Assembly (NCBI RefSeq): GCF_035998675.1
Contig: NZ_DASYHI010000020.1
Span: forward strand, 1,058,186 to 1,122,185
DNA from: Telluribacter sp035998675
GTDB taxonomy: Bacteria > Bacteroidota > Bacteroidia > Cytophagales > Spirosomataceae
DNA: 64,000 nucleotides
Reading direction: 5' to 3'
Shown: positions 1 through 8,764 of the stretch, in pieces
How positions within the stretch are numbered: position 1 is the stretch's first letter
How the letters are laid out: each line of letters begins with the position of its first letter
The notes under the pieces: generated by a model
What the model saw: the letters and a program-made list of their open reading frames with translations, nothing else
The model's database searches: none
What the model was told of the DNA's origin: nothing
Translations under genes and position numbers: made by a program

Positions 1-467
1 TTATCTACGTGCCCCACGAGCTTCTTCACTTTGGCCGGTACCACCCCGATCACTGTGTCGCTGACAGCTACCACCTCCCACTGTACCTTAGGCGTATTGG
101 CCGGCATCCGGCCGTAAATTTCCCGGTCGAAATCCTCGACGATTTCGGGGCGGCGGCGGCTCCACCAGTCTTTGGCGGTTTTTACTTTTTTCCCGTTTTT
201 TAGCGTCAGCGCCTCCGGTAGTTTGGGGAACGGATTGGCCAGGGCCTCGTCGTAGTTGGCCGCGTTGGGCGCCTGCGGGTTGCTGCCGTTGGCCCCGGTC
301 CGAAGCGATGTTATACCCAGCTGCCCCAGCATCTGCTGGTGGTCGGCGCGGGTTTTGCGCTGGGTACGGGCTAGGAGGCTATCCTGCTCCGGCGTACGCG
401 GGGGCATCTGGGCCAGCAACGTGGCCGGATATACCAGGAAGGCGAGCAATACAAATCTGTTTTTCAT
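1..467 (-). CDS. Secreted alpha/beta-hydrolase, CE15 glucuronoyl/acetylxylan esterase-like (N-terminal part, runs off window)
   Basis: The reading frame starts at the ATG complement at 465-467 and stays open to the left edge, so only about 155 N-terminal residues are present. It begins with a signal peptide (MKNRFVLLAFLVYPATLLAQ). Residues ~75-125 have the pattern seen at the start of bacterial CE15-like esterases: a leucine-rich 'ALTLKNGKKV' strand, then 'DWWSRRRPEIVEDFDREIYG'. The family hydrolyses esters of glucuronic acid or acetyl groups on plant xylan, outside the cytoplasm. The nucleophile region is outside the window, so catalytic competence cannot be judged. It is divergent from the ECF sigma gene at 624. 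The family call is from memory of the motif; a general acetylxylan esterase of the same fold is the alternative. Confidence 0.6.
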   Translation of the reverse strand, partial: MKNRFVLLAFLVYPATLLAQMPPRTPEQDSLLARTQRKTRADHQQMLGQLGITSLRTGANGSNPQAPNAANYDEALANPFPKLPEALTLKNGKKVKTAKDWWSRRRPEIVEDFDREIYGRMPANTPKVQWEVVAVSDTVIGVVPAKVKKLVGHVD

Positions 468-623
468 ACCCAACAAAAGTAAAGTCCTTTCCTGACCTAC
501 TACTTCCAAAGTACCGCTGTAAGCCATGAACCCCATTTGTATTTTATTTTGAAAATTTTATAGAAAAGAAGGGTTAACTTATATTAAAAAAACGCTCATG
601 AAAATATACCCTAATCAAGTACT

Positions 624-1223
624 ATGAGTAAACGGCTACCTACCCAGCATGCGCAGGAACTTTGGCAGGAGTATCGCTCCGGTGATATGTATGCTCTGGC
701 CAAACTCATGCAGGCTTACTACCCTGACCTGTTCCACTGGGGCATGCGCCTGCACCCGGATAAGGAGTTTGTGAAGGATAGTATTCAGGATACCTTTCTG
801 ACCTTGTGGAAGCTACAATCCACCATCAACGAAGTTGAAAATGTACGCTCCTACCTGATGGTAATGCTGAAGACCCGCATTTTACGCGAACTTTCACGCA
901 AGTCGGTCACGCATCAGGCGCACCTATCCGATGAATATTCCTTTTCCGTGGAATTTTCGCCGGACTTACGCATGATCGAAGAAGAACACGAGATATACCA
1001 GCTCCGCAAGCTGGAACAAATGATCAACAGCCTGCCCGACCGCCAGAAGGAACTGATTTACCTTCGGTTTTACCAGAGCCTGAGCTTTGAGCAAATAGCC
1101 GAAGTCATGCAGCTGGGACGCCAGTCGGTTTATAACCTCCTGCAAAAATCCCTGACCAGTTTGCGAAAAAACTGGGCCCCGGGCACGCTCCTGCTCCTGG
1201 TACTTCCCTGGTTACAGGGGTAA
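624..1223 (+). CDS. ECF-type RNA polymerase sigma factor, FecI-like
   Basis: This 199-residue protein has the two conserved ECF parts. Region 2 is around residues 25-95 ('KDSIQDTFLTLWK', the promoter -10 binding helix). Region 4 is around residues 130-185 ('LPDRQKELIYLRFYQSLSFEQIAEVM', then a helix-turn-helix). It should direct RNA polymerase to the downstream SusC/SusD operon when released by the FecR protein that follows 53 bp later. The last ~12 residues (LLLLVLPWLQG) are strongly hydrophobic, which is not needed for sigma function; the same kind of tail is on the sigma factor at 16714 and on the broken copy at 29611. Family assignment is secure; the regulon is inferred from gene order. 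Confidence 0.93.
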   Translation: MSKRLPTQHAQELWQEYRSGDMYALAKLMQAYYPDLFHWGMRLHPDKEFVKDSIQDTFLTLWKLQSTINEVENVRSYLMVMLKTRILRELSRKSVTHQAHLSDEYSFSVEFSPDLRMIEEEHEIYQLRKLEQMINSLPDRQKELIYLRFYQSLSFEQIAEVMQLGRQSVYNLLQKSLTSLRKNWAPGTLLLLVLPWLQG

Positions 1224-1276
1224 TTCAAGATCTTAAGGCCGCCCAAAATTTATTAGTAGACAGGAACAACAACAGC

Positions 1277-2374
1277 ATGAAAAATTACGAAAACTATACC
1301 GTCGAAGACTTTGTCCTGGACGACGAATTCCGGGACTGGATTCAGGGTAGCAGCCACCTGGAATCCTTTTGGCTTTCCTTTGTACAGAACCATCCGGAAA
1401 AGAAGCAGGAAATACGGAAGGCTGAACAACTCATCCGGGCAACGGCAGTAGCACCCGAACGCCTCAGCGAAAAGGAGGTCCGGGAGGAAGTACACCGGTT
1501 TATTGAAAAGGCACTTCCCGCTCCTACTCCGGACGTAGTCTCTTTTGGCAGCCTAGCCTCCACCAAAAAAAGGACCTGGGGTACCTGGGCTATGGCTGCT
1601 ATGCTGGTTCTTGCCCTGGGTGCTGGTTGGTTGCTTTACCAGAATCAGGTCGGCAACGACAGCCCGAAATTGATGGCCCTGGGCCTGAACAGCAAACTGG
1701 CCGAAACCTTTAACGATTCTCAGAAACCGTTAAGACTGCAGTTAAGTGACGGTTCTGTGGTAATGCTGAGTCCCCGGAGCCGTTTGCTCTATCCGGCACA
1801 ATTTGCCGACAGCAGCCGGATCGTACATCTAACCGGAGAAGCGGCTTTTTCGGTGCAGCGAAATTCCCGGCCCTTTATGGTCTATACGGGTGAAATGGTA
1901 ACCAAAGTACTGGGTACCCGTTTCGTGATTCGTGCCTACAATCAGGATAAAAACTATACCGTGCAGGTACAGTCAGGGAAGGTATCGGTGTATTCTGCCA
2001 AACCTGAACCTACCACCAGTAACCGGGAAATCAACGGCCTGATTCTCACTGCCAACCAGGCGGCCATTTTCGAAACTGAGGCCCGACAGCTCACCAAAAC
2101 GGTGGTGGCGAATCCGTCCCGGCTGAAAAATGCCGTAGAATCAGCCGATTTTGTCTACGATGAAGTACCGCTACCCACCGTTCTGCATGAACTGGAGCAG
2201 CACTACGGCATAGCCATCCAGTTTGATAAACAAAGTTTTAACGCTTGTAAAATTACCGCGACGCTTACCAACGAAAACCTCTACGAAAAGCTGGATTTAC
2301 TCTGTAAAACCGTGTCAGCCAGCTACGAAATTGTGGATGGCCAGATCGTAGTGAGCGGCAAGGGATGTGAATAA
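1277..2374 (+). CDS. FecR-family anti-sigma factor / signal transducer
   Basis: This 365-residue inner-membrane protein has a cytoplasmic N-terminus that should bind the ECF sigma factor, and one membrane segment near residues 103-122 (WAMAAMLVLALGAGWLLYQ). A FecR domain follows at ~150-240 ('VTKVLGTRFVIRAY', 'VQVQSGKVSVYSA'), then a C-terminal DUF4974 domain (~290-362) that resembles an STN fold. In the FecIRA scheme the periplasmic part touches the STN domain of the cognate SusC when substrate is bound, and the signal passes to the sigma factor. It shares order, length and ending (DGQIVVSGKGC) with the second FecR at 17412, so the two modules look like paralogous copies. The next gene, susC, starts 126 bp downstream, past a hairpin. 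Confidence 0.93.
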   Translation: MKNYENYTVEDFVLDDEFRDWIQGSSHLESFWLSFVQNHPEKKQEIRKAEQLIRATAVAPERLSEKEVREEVHRFIEKALPAPTPDVVSFGSLASTKKRTWGTWAMAAMLVLALGAGWLLYQNQVGNDSPKLMALGLNSKLAETFNDSQKPLRLQLSDGSVVMLSPRSRLLYPAQFADSSRIVHLTGEAAFSVQRNSRPFMVYTGEMVTKVLGTRFVIRAYNQDKNYTVQVQSGKVSVYSAKPEPTTSNREINGLILTANQAAIFETEARQLTKTVVANPSRLKNAVESADFVYDEVPLPTVLHELEQHYGIAIQFDKQSFNACKITATLTNENLYEKLDLLCKTVSASYEIVDGQIVVSGKGCE

Positions 2375-2387
2375 AGTAAATAAAAAA

Positions 2388-2410
2388 GGCAGGAACAGTA
2401 CGTTCCTGCC
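2388..2410 (+). terminator. Hairpin between fecR and susC (partial terminator or attenuator)
   Basis: A perfect 9-bp inverted repeat (GGCAGGAAC ... GTTCCTGCC) with a 5-nt loop lies just after the fecR stop. There is no U-tract on the plus-strand side, so it may reduce rather than stop transcription into susC, or protect mRNA ends. A hairpin in the same position occurs in the second module at 18564-18594. Confidence 0.5.
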
Positions 2411-2500
2411 AGTAGGTTAGCCTACGGGTACTCGCTCGCCAAAGTTACCACCCGTCGGATAAAGTCCATGTAATCAGAACCATTAACCCAAATCAAACCT

Positions 2501-5500
2501 ATGAAAAAACTCATTACGAGCCAAATCTGGATTAACCTTATGAAGTTTACGTTGACGCAAGGTTTAGTCATGCTACTGCTGGTAGGGGTTTCGTACGCCC
2601 ACGAAACCAGTGCGCAGGAGTACCTGAGCCGACGGCTGAATCTTAAAGCCGAGGGGAAAGAGATTAAAAAAGTATTGGTAGATATCGAAAAAGCGACGGA
2701 TGTTCGCTTCGTATACAGTTCAAGGGTGATTGAGTCCACCCAGAAAGTAGACCTGAATCTAACCAACTCTACGCTGGAAGAAGTACTTAACCGGCTGTTT
2801 AAGCCCCTGAACGTTAAGTACGAACTGGTGGGCCGGAAAATAGTACTTACTGCCAGTAGCTCGCCTGCAACCGGCAGTAACCTTTTTCAGGATTTGGGTA
2901 AAAGAGTCCTGGCACCTGACCCGATGAGATTGGTATCAGGTACGGTAAAGGACGAAAACGGCGCTGCCCTCCCCGGGGTGAGCGTGGTATTGAAAGGCAC
3001 CCAGCGAGGGACTACGACCAATACCGACGGTCAGTTTCAGCTGGATGTTCCTGACGAGAGTTCTGTACTGATATTCAGTTTTGTGGGGTATGTAAGCCAG
3101 GAGGTGGCGGTGGGAAATCAACGTACAATCTCTATTTCACTAGTTCCTGAAAGCAAGGCACTCAATGAGGTGGTGGTAGTGGGCTATGGTACCGTTAAAA
3201 GAAAAGATTTAACCGGGGCCGTGGCACAGGTTGACTCGAAAGATATTGACGCCTTCCCGGTTTCAGATGTCCAGCAAGCCCTGCGAGGACGGGCGCCGGG
3301 CGTACGGGTCATCCAAACCTCGGGTCAGCCAGGCTCTTCCGTACAAGTACAGGTGCGGGGCGGCAACTCTTTTTTGGGAAATAACAATCCGCTCTACGTA
3401 GTGGATGGTTTTCCTCTTACTGGAGGTATTGATTTTCTAAGCCCTTCGGATATTGCTTCCATTGATATCCTGAAAGATGCCTCCGCTACGGCCATCTATG
3501 GTGCCCGGGGAGCCAATGGGGTAGTGATTATTACTACCCGCCAGGGTAAAGAAGGTCGTAGCCGGATAAACCTGGACTCATATTATGGATTCCAGAATGT
3601 GGCCAAACGATTTGATCTAATGAACGGGGCACAATTTGCTGAAATTGCCAACGAACAACTGACCAACGACGGCAAGCAACCCTACTTTACGTCCAGCGAT
3701 TTCGCCAACACCGATTGGCAGGATCAGATTTTTCAGACGGCCCCTATTCAAAACCACGTGCTCACTTTCACCGGTGGCAATGCTAAAACCCGGTACTCGG
3801 TGTCGGGCAACTACTTCGCCCAGGATGGTATCATTCTTAACTCAGGTACTGATAGAGGCTCCTTTCGTTTAGGCCTGGATCAGAATGTAAGCGACCGTTT
3901 TTCATTCTCAACGCACTTTGTAGGCTCCCGCTTTACGTTCAATAACAACCGGGCCAACAATGGCCACCGTGGAAACAATATTCTTTCATCGGCCATAGTG
4001 GCCCCTCCCACTGTACCAATAAGAGATCAGAACGGGGAATATTCCTCGGTTACGCCCTATCCGTTTGGCCCCAACGTATTACAACATCCTTTGCTTTACA
4101 GCGAACTATTGGATCAACAGAAACGAACCAGTTTACTGGCTGATTTCTCAGCCACGTTCAAAATAACGGATGAACTGTCCTTCAAAACCTTGCTTGGTAC
4201 CGAGCAGGTTTTTAATGAAGGAAACTTTTATTCACCCACTACCCTGAAACTATCCTCACCCAGTGGCAATGCCAGCACATCCTTCGGGCGGGGAGTATCT
4301 TATCTTAACGAGAATATACTTACTTATAATAAAGCATTCAATAATTCTTCATTATCGGCCGTTGGAGGGTTTACCTGGCAAACCTCTACCAATTATTCTA
4401 ACAGCCAGGGAGGAAGCGGATTTTTGAACGATATTCTATTGAACAATAATCTTGGAGCTTCCGAAGTTACCAATCCTAATTCTTCCAGTTATTCGGAGTG
4501 GGCATTACTTTCGTGGTTGGGACGTGTCAACTATTCATTAGCTGACAAGTTTCTTTTTACTGTCAGTGCCCGTGCCGATGGCTCCTCCCGTTTTGGGGCC
4601 AACAACAAATGGGGCTTTTTCCCTTCCGGAGCTTTTGCCTACAAGCTTTCGGAAGAGGAATTCATTAAAAACATTCAATCTATCTCTACCCTGAAACTAC
4701 GGGTGAGCTACGGAGAAACAGGAAGTACTACACTGTCTCCATTCCAATCGCTGAACAGACTTGGGGTACAGCGGGCTACTTTTGGCAAAACTGACGTAAT
4801 TGGATTTGCTCCCGTAGCCCTTCCCAATGATAACTTAAAATGGGAAACTACTGCGCAGTTTAATGTAGGCCTTGACGGAGGCTTTTTCAACGAGCGCATT
4901 CGGGTGACCCTGGATTATTACAAAAAAACGACTAGGGATTTGCTGGCTCAGGTTACCCTACCCGGATCAGCAGGCTTCAACTCCATTGTGACCAATTTAG
5001 GTAAAATTGAGAACAGTGGTTTTGAACTGGGTATCGGGACAGATATTGTAGACAAGGCAGTAAAATGGGACCTATTTGCTCAGATGTCCACCAATAGAAA
5101 TAAAGTCATTGACATTGGGGGTAGCGACATATTTGGAAGTGGCATAAGTCTGCCCTTCGGCTCACCCATTAACATTGCCCGGGAAGGACAGCCCCTCGGA
5201 CTTTTCTATGGTTTCAAAGAAGACGGATTGGATGAAAAAGGTCAGATTAAGTATGTAGATCTTAACAACGACGGAGCTATTACCAACAGTGATCAGACCA
5301 TAATCGGTAACCCCTATCCTGATTATATTTTCAGCATCAACAATAACCTTAGTTTCAATAATTTTGAACTGAATGTTTTCCTGGAAGGTATACAAGGCAA
5401 CGATTTGTTTTTTGCAACGGGTGGCTCCATCAGCAATTCCTTCAACACGGGTGAAAACCAACTGGTAGATGTATACAATAACCGGTGGCGTCCCGGCAGT

Positions 5501-5824
5501 CCCAATCCAAATGCACTGTACCCGAAGATCAGTGTAGGGTCTAACTTCCGCGTATCAGACCGATTTGTAAAAGATGGGTCTTATGTGCGGATTAAAAACG
5601 TAAGACTTGCCTATAACATCCCCGTCGCTGACCTGAATATCAAGTGGATTCAGGCTTTCCAGCTCTATGCCAGCGCTCAGAATCTCCTGACCTTTACCTC
5701 CTATCCCGGCCTTGATCCCGAAGTGAATACCCGATCGGGAACGGGCGATCTGCGTATTGGAATTGATGAAACCGGTTATCCGGCGGCCCGGACTTTCACA
5801 TTTGGACTGAAACTGGGATTTTAA
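2501..5824 (+). CDS. SusC/RagA-family TonB-linked outer-membrane transporter with STN signalling domain
   Basis: This 1107-residue outer-membrane protein imports oligosaccharide together with its SusD partner. In order it has a signal peptide ending near 'YAHETSAQE' (~residue 40), an STN domain (~45-105, 'VRFVYSSRVIES'), a carboxypeptidase-regulatory-like domain (~143-222, 'SGTVKDENGAALPGVSVVLK'), a linker with the usual 'NEVVVVGYGTVKRKDLTG' (~220), a plug (~230-345) and a long beta-barrel ending in an aromatic residue (LGF). The STN domain marks it as a signalling transporter of the FecA type, matching the sigma and FecR genes upstream. SusD follows 29 bp later. The initiator used is the ATG at 2501 (MKKLITSQIW); a second Met at residue 14 would also leave a signal peptide. 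Substrate cannot be read from sequence. Confidence 0.95.
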   Translation: MKKLITSQIWINLMKFTLTQGLVMLLLVGVSYAHETSAQEYLSRRLNLKAEGKEIKKVLVDIEKATDVRFVYSSRVIESTQKVDLNLTNSTLEEVLNRLFKPLNVKYELVGRKIVLTASSSPATGSNLFQDLGKRVLAPDPMRLVSGTVKDENGAALPGVSVVLKGTQRGTTTNTDGQFQLDVPDESSVLIFSFVGYVSQEVAVGNQRTISISLVPESKALNEVVVVGYGTVKRKDLTGAVAQVDSKDIDAFPVSDVQQALRGRAPGVRVIQTSGQPGSSVQVQVRGGNSFLGNNNPLYVVDGFPLTGGIDFLSPSDIASIDILKDASATAIYGARGANGVVIITTRQGKEGRSRINLDSYYGFQNVAKRFDLMNGAQFAEIANEQLTNDGKQPYFTSSDFANTDWQDQIFQTAPIQNHVLTFTGGNAKTRYSVSGNYFAQDGIILNSGTDRGSFRLGLDQNVSDRFSFSTHFVGSRFTFNNNRANNGHRGNNILSSAIVAPPTVPIRDQNGEYSSVTPYPFGPNVLQHPLLYSELLDQQKRTSLLADFSATFKITDELSFKTLLGTEQVFNEGNFYSPTTLKLSSPSGNASTSFGRGVSYLNENILTYNKAFNNSSLSAVGGFTWQTSTNYSNSQGGSGFLNDILLNNNLGASEVTNPNSSSYSEWALLSWLGRVNYSLADKFLFTVSARADGSSRFGANNKWGFFPSGAFAYKLSEEEFIKNIQSISTLKLRVSYGETGSTTLSPFQSLNRLGVQRATFGKTDVIGFAPVALPNDNLKWETTAQFNVGLDGGFFNERIRVTLDYYKKTTRDLLAQVTLPGSAGFNSIVTNLGKIENSGFELGIGTDIVDKAVKWDLFAQMSTNRNKVIDIGGSDIFGSGISLPFGSPINIAREGQPLGLFYGFKEDGLDEKGQIKYVDLNNDGAITNSDQTIIGNPYPDYIFSINNNLSFNNFELNVFLEGIQGNDLFFATGGSISNSFNTGENQLVDVYNNRWRPGSPNPNALYPKISVGSNFRVSDRFVKDGSYVRIKNVRLAYNIPVADLNIKWIQAFQLYASAQNLLTFTSYPGLDPEVNTRSGTGDLRIGIDETGYPAARTFTFGLKLGF

Positions 5825-5853
5825 TCCACTGACTCTAAATCTATTCTCCAACT

Positions 5854-7320
5854 ATGAAACGAATACTTATCATATTATTTCTAAGCTGCTTTTTCTTCCA
5901 GTGTGAAGACGCGCTGGTAGAATCTCCCAAAAGCTTTATTGCTAAAAACAATTTCTATAAAAACGCTGACGATGCTAATGCAGCCCTGACCGCTGTATAT
6001 GGATCCCTGGGCAACGGCTTTTTTCCCACCATCTGGTTTATGTCGCTCGTCGAGAACCGTACCGACTACTCGGATGGACGGGGGAGTCAGCAGACTATCA
6101 GCGTGATGGACAAACCGCTGGATAACACCAATCAGGCCCGGGCGTTTGGCTCCTGGAACGACATCTACCGTGGTATTAACCGCGCCAACGCCGTCTTGGA
6201 CAATGTGCCCTCCATCCAGATGGACGAAACACGAAAAAAGCAGATTATCGCCGAAGCAAAATACCTGAGGGCTTTTTTTTACAGCAACCTCGTGAAATAC
6301 TGGGGCGGCGTACCCATCCGGGATAAAGAACTTACCGACCTTTCTCAGGTAGCAGCTCCCCGAAAGTCTGCCAAAGAGGTTTGGGATTTTATCAAAGCCG
6401 ACCTAACAGCTGCCATCCCTGACCTGGCTGGTTCATTTGCCGCCAACCAAAGCGGAAGAGCCACCTCCTGGGCAGCTAAAATGTTATTGGCCGACGCCTA
6501 CCTCACTACCGAAGAATGGGCCAAAGCCAAAGACTTGGCAGAAGACGTTATCAAAAATAGTCCGTATCAGTTGGTGGAAATAAAACAACCTGACGATTAT
6601 CTGGCAAAAATGTACGGACCGGACGTGACTACGCATTCGGAAGATATCTGGTCTATTCACCATACCGCTACCAATGGCAATAATGTCGCCGGATACCTGG
6701 CCCGAACCGTCAATGGTGTGGCCCTGGGAGCCAATGGGGTTTACGCGTGGCTTCCGGTAATGAAATCATTCCTAGGTACCTGGGATAAGAATGACCTACG
6801 CCAGCAGTACAATATGTATACATACATGGTAAAGGCACCCGGTGATACAGTGTTTCTTCCTCAGCCCAGCCCACTGTTCAAAAAATATCAGGACAGAGCC
6901 TCCGCCTGCGGAAGCTGCCACCAGAACAACATTCCTGTGTTCCGTCTGGCCGAAGCCTACCTGGTGTATGCCGAAGCGGCCAGTCAGGCCGATGGAGGCC
7001 CGTCGGACCTGGCCCTTGAAAGGCTCAATATCGTTCGCCGTCGCGCCTACGGCCTACCCCTAAATACTCCCGCTGCTATTGATGTAAAATCGGGGCTGTC
7101 AAAAACGGCTTTCCGCGATGCCGTGATTCAGGAGCGGGGTTATGAATTTATCATGGAAATGAAACGCTGGAATGACTTGCTACGCACGGGTACAGCCGCG
7201 GAGAAGATAAAAGCGACTGGTAAAGCATGGAGTGATGTAAGTTTGCTGTTCCCCATTCCGGTCGACGAAATCAATAACAATCCGGCCATGACCCAGGCTG
7301 ACCAGAATCCAGGTTACTAA
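5854..7320 (+). CDS. RagB/SusD-family glycan-binding outer-membrane lipoprotein
   Basis: This 488-residue surface lipoprotein would cap the SusC barrel and bind glycan. The signal peptide ends in a lipobox (FFFQC, Cys17). The body has the SusD fold signature: TPR-like helices ('AEAKYLRAFFYSNLVKYWGG', ~130-150) and the C-terminal 'ERGYEFIMEMKRWNDLLRTG' and 'PIPVDEINNNPAMTQ' segments. One oddity is a CxxCH sequence (C352-G-S-C355-H356) just before the helix 'FRLAEAYLVYAEAA'. SusD proteins do not normally have this; it could be a disulfide, a metal site or chance. The gene is followed by a 14-bp hairpin at 7329, so the downstream sulfatase may be expressed at a lower level. Confidence 0.95.
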   Translation: MKRILIILFLSCFFFQCEDALVESPKSFIAKNNFYKNADDANAALTAVYGSLGNGFFPTIWFMSLVENRTDYSDGRGSQQTISVMDKPLDNTNQARAFGSWNDIYRGINRANAVLDNVPSIQMDETRKKQIIAEAKYLRAFFYSNLVKYWGGVPIRDKELTDLSQVAAPRKSAKEVWDFIKADLTAAIPDLAGSFAANQSGRATSWAAKMLLADAYLTTEEWAKAKDLAEDVIKNSPYQLVEIKQPDDYLAKMYGPDVTTHSEDIWSIHHTATNGNNVAGYLARTVNGVALGANGVYAWLPVMKSFLGTWDKNDLRQQYNMYTYMVKAPGDTVFLPQPSPLFKKYQDRASACGSCHQNNIPVFRLAEAYLVYAEAASQADGGPSDLALERLNIVRRRAYGLPLNTPAAIDVKSGLSKTAFRDAVIQERGYEFIMEMKRWNDLLRTGTAAEKIKATGKAWSDVSLLFPIPVDEINNNPAMTQADQNPGY

Positions 7321-7328
7321 CATAACAT

Positions 7329-7368
7329 GAGCCAGAGATAAGCCCCAATGCCTTATCTCTGGCTCTTA
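7329..7368 (+). terminator. Strong hairpin between susD and sulfatase
   Basis: A perfect 14-bp inverted repeat (GAGCCAGAGATAAG / CTTATCTCTGGCTC, 9-nt loop) is followed by TTAATTCT. It sits only 8 bp before the sulfatase ATG. It could terminate the susCD transcript, or attenuate it and set susCD to sulfatase stoichiometry. Confidence 0.7.
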
Positions 7369-7373
7369 ATTCT

Positions 7374-8738
7374 ATGATCATTCTATTATTCTTATTCGGT
7401 ACGTTACTGAGCTGGTTATTCCCGGTACATAATACCGAAAAACCAAACTTCATCATTTTGCTGGTAGATGATCAGCGGTGGGATGCGCTGAGTTATGGAA
7501 AAGAGACCTATTATACTACGCCCTCACTGGCTAAAGCTGCCGCCCGGGGTACCTATTTCCCTCATGCTTTCGTTACGCTTTCTATCTGCTCGCCCAGCCG
7601 GGCCGCCATTCTGAGTGGTCAGTACGGGAGCAGGAATGGAGTAATGAATATGCAGTCCTCCATGAAGAATGAGTCTGGTTCTTTGGGGCATCTCCTTCAA
7701 AAACACGGATACGCTACGGCCGTATTTGGCAAATGGCACCTACCCAATAAACCCAAAAATCTGGGATTTGACCACTCGTTTATTTTTAAAGGGATTACCG
7801 GTTACTGGGATGTCGATTTTCTGGAAAACGATAAGCGGGTAACCACACAGGGCTTTGTGGATGAAAATACCGTCGGACAGGCGATCAGCTTCCTTGAAAA
7901 ACGAAACAAAAAGCCGTTTTTTCTCTTTGTAAATACCTTCGCCCCCCACATGGACGAAAACTATGACTGGCCCATCGAAGAAAAGGTCAGAAGTAACTTC
8001 AATCTGGCAAGAGCACCACTACCTGCAGACTGGAATACGGATTATACCGGCAAACCAGCCTACCTTCCCCTTGGACGTCCCCACCTCAGAGCCTTAGAAT
8101 ACGGCTACGACAAGCCTGATTCTATCCGCAGTCATGTGTACAAATACGCCGCTGCCAACCTGGCCATGGACCAGGCCGTGGGAAAGCTCTTTGATTACCT
8201 GGCTGACACAAAATTAAATACCAATACCTACGTAATTGTACTGGGTGATAACGGGTGGTTCATGGGCGAACATAGCCTGACCAGCAAAGTACTGGCGTAC
8301 GAAGAATCTATTCGGATACCGTTTTTTATTGTAGGGCCAAACGTACCGGCCCGCACCTCCGAAGAGATGGTTCTGAATATTGATATCTTCCCGACTATTA
8401 CAGAACTGGCCGGAATCAGCAATCGGCAGCCTATGCCTGGGATGTCCCTCAAAAAAGACCTTTCTTCCAAAAGTAAGTCTACCCGAAAGTATATATTTTA
8501 TGAGGCTCCCTTACCTGTACATGGCACCTATCCACACTACGCGATTCGGACCAGGGATTGGAAGTACATCATCACCTACGATGAGAATAGTCCGGATAAG
8601 ATCTACTTTGAAGAATTATTTAATCTTGAAGAAGATCCCAAAGAACTTATAAATCGCATCGACGACAAAAAACTTTCGAAAATCAGGCAGGAATTACAAC
8701 AACTGGCTCGACTAAAAATAAAAGAATCAAAGCAATGA
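7374..8738 (+). CDS. Sulfatase (arylsulfatase family, formylglycine Cys-type)
   Basis: This 454-residue sulfatase hydrolyses sulfate esters, here presumably on a glycan imported or bound by the upstream SusC/SusD pair. A short hydrophobic N-terminus (MIILLFLFGTLLSWLF) acts as signal peptide or anchor. The first metal ligands are in 'LLVDDQRWDALS'. The sulfatase signature C72-S-P-S-R is present, and this Cys would be converted to formylglycine by a maturase not found in the window. 'FGKWHL' and 'VLGDNGWFMGEHSL' supply further active-site residues. It overlaps the longest possible frame of the next gene by 4 bp, but the next gene's better start is at 8765. Substrate specificity is unknown. Confidence 0.93.
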   Translation: MIILLFLFGTLLSWLFPVHNTEKPNFIILLVDDQRWDALSYGKETYYTTPSLAKAAARGTYFPHAFVTLSICSPSRAAILSGQYGSRNGVMNMQSSMKNESGSLGHLLQKHGYATAVFGKWHLPNKPKNLGFDHSFIFKGITGYWDVDFLENDKRVTTQGFVDENTVGQAISFLEKRNKKPFFLFVNTFAPHMDENYDWPIEEKVRSNFNLARAPLPADWNTDYTGKPAYLPLGRPHLRALEYGYDKPDSIRSHVYKYAAANLAMDQAVGKLFDYLADTKLNTNTYVIVLGDNGWFMGEHSLTSKVLAYEESIRIPFFIVGPNVPARTSEEMVLNIDIFPTITELAGISNRQPMPGMSLKKDLSSKSKSTRKYIFYEAPLPVHGTYPHYAIRTRDWKYIITYDENSPDKIYFEELFNLEEDPKELINRIDDKKLSKIRQELQQLARLKIKESKQ

Positions 8739-8764
8739 TTTTTCAAATCAACCAAATCTGTCCC

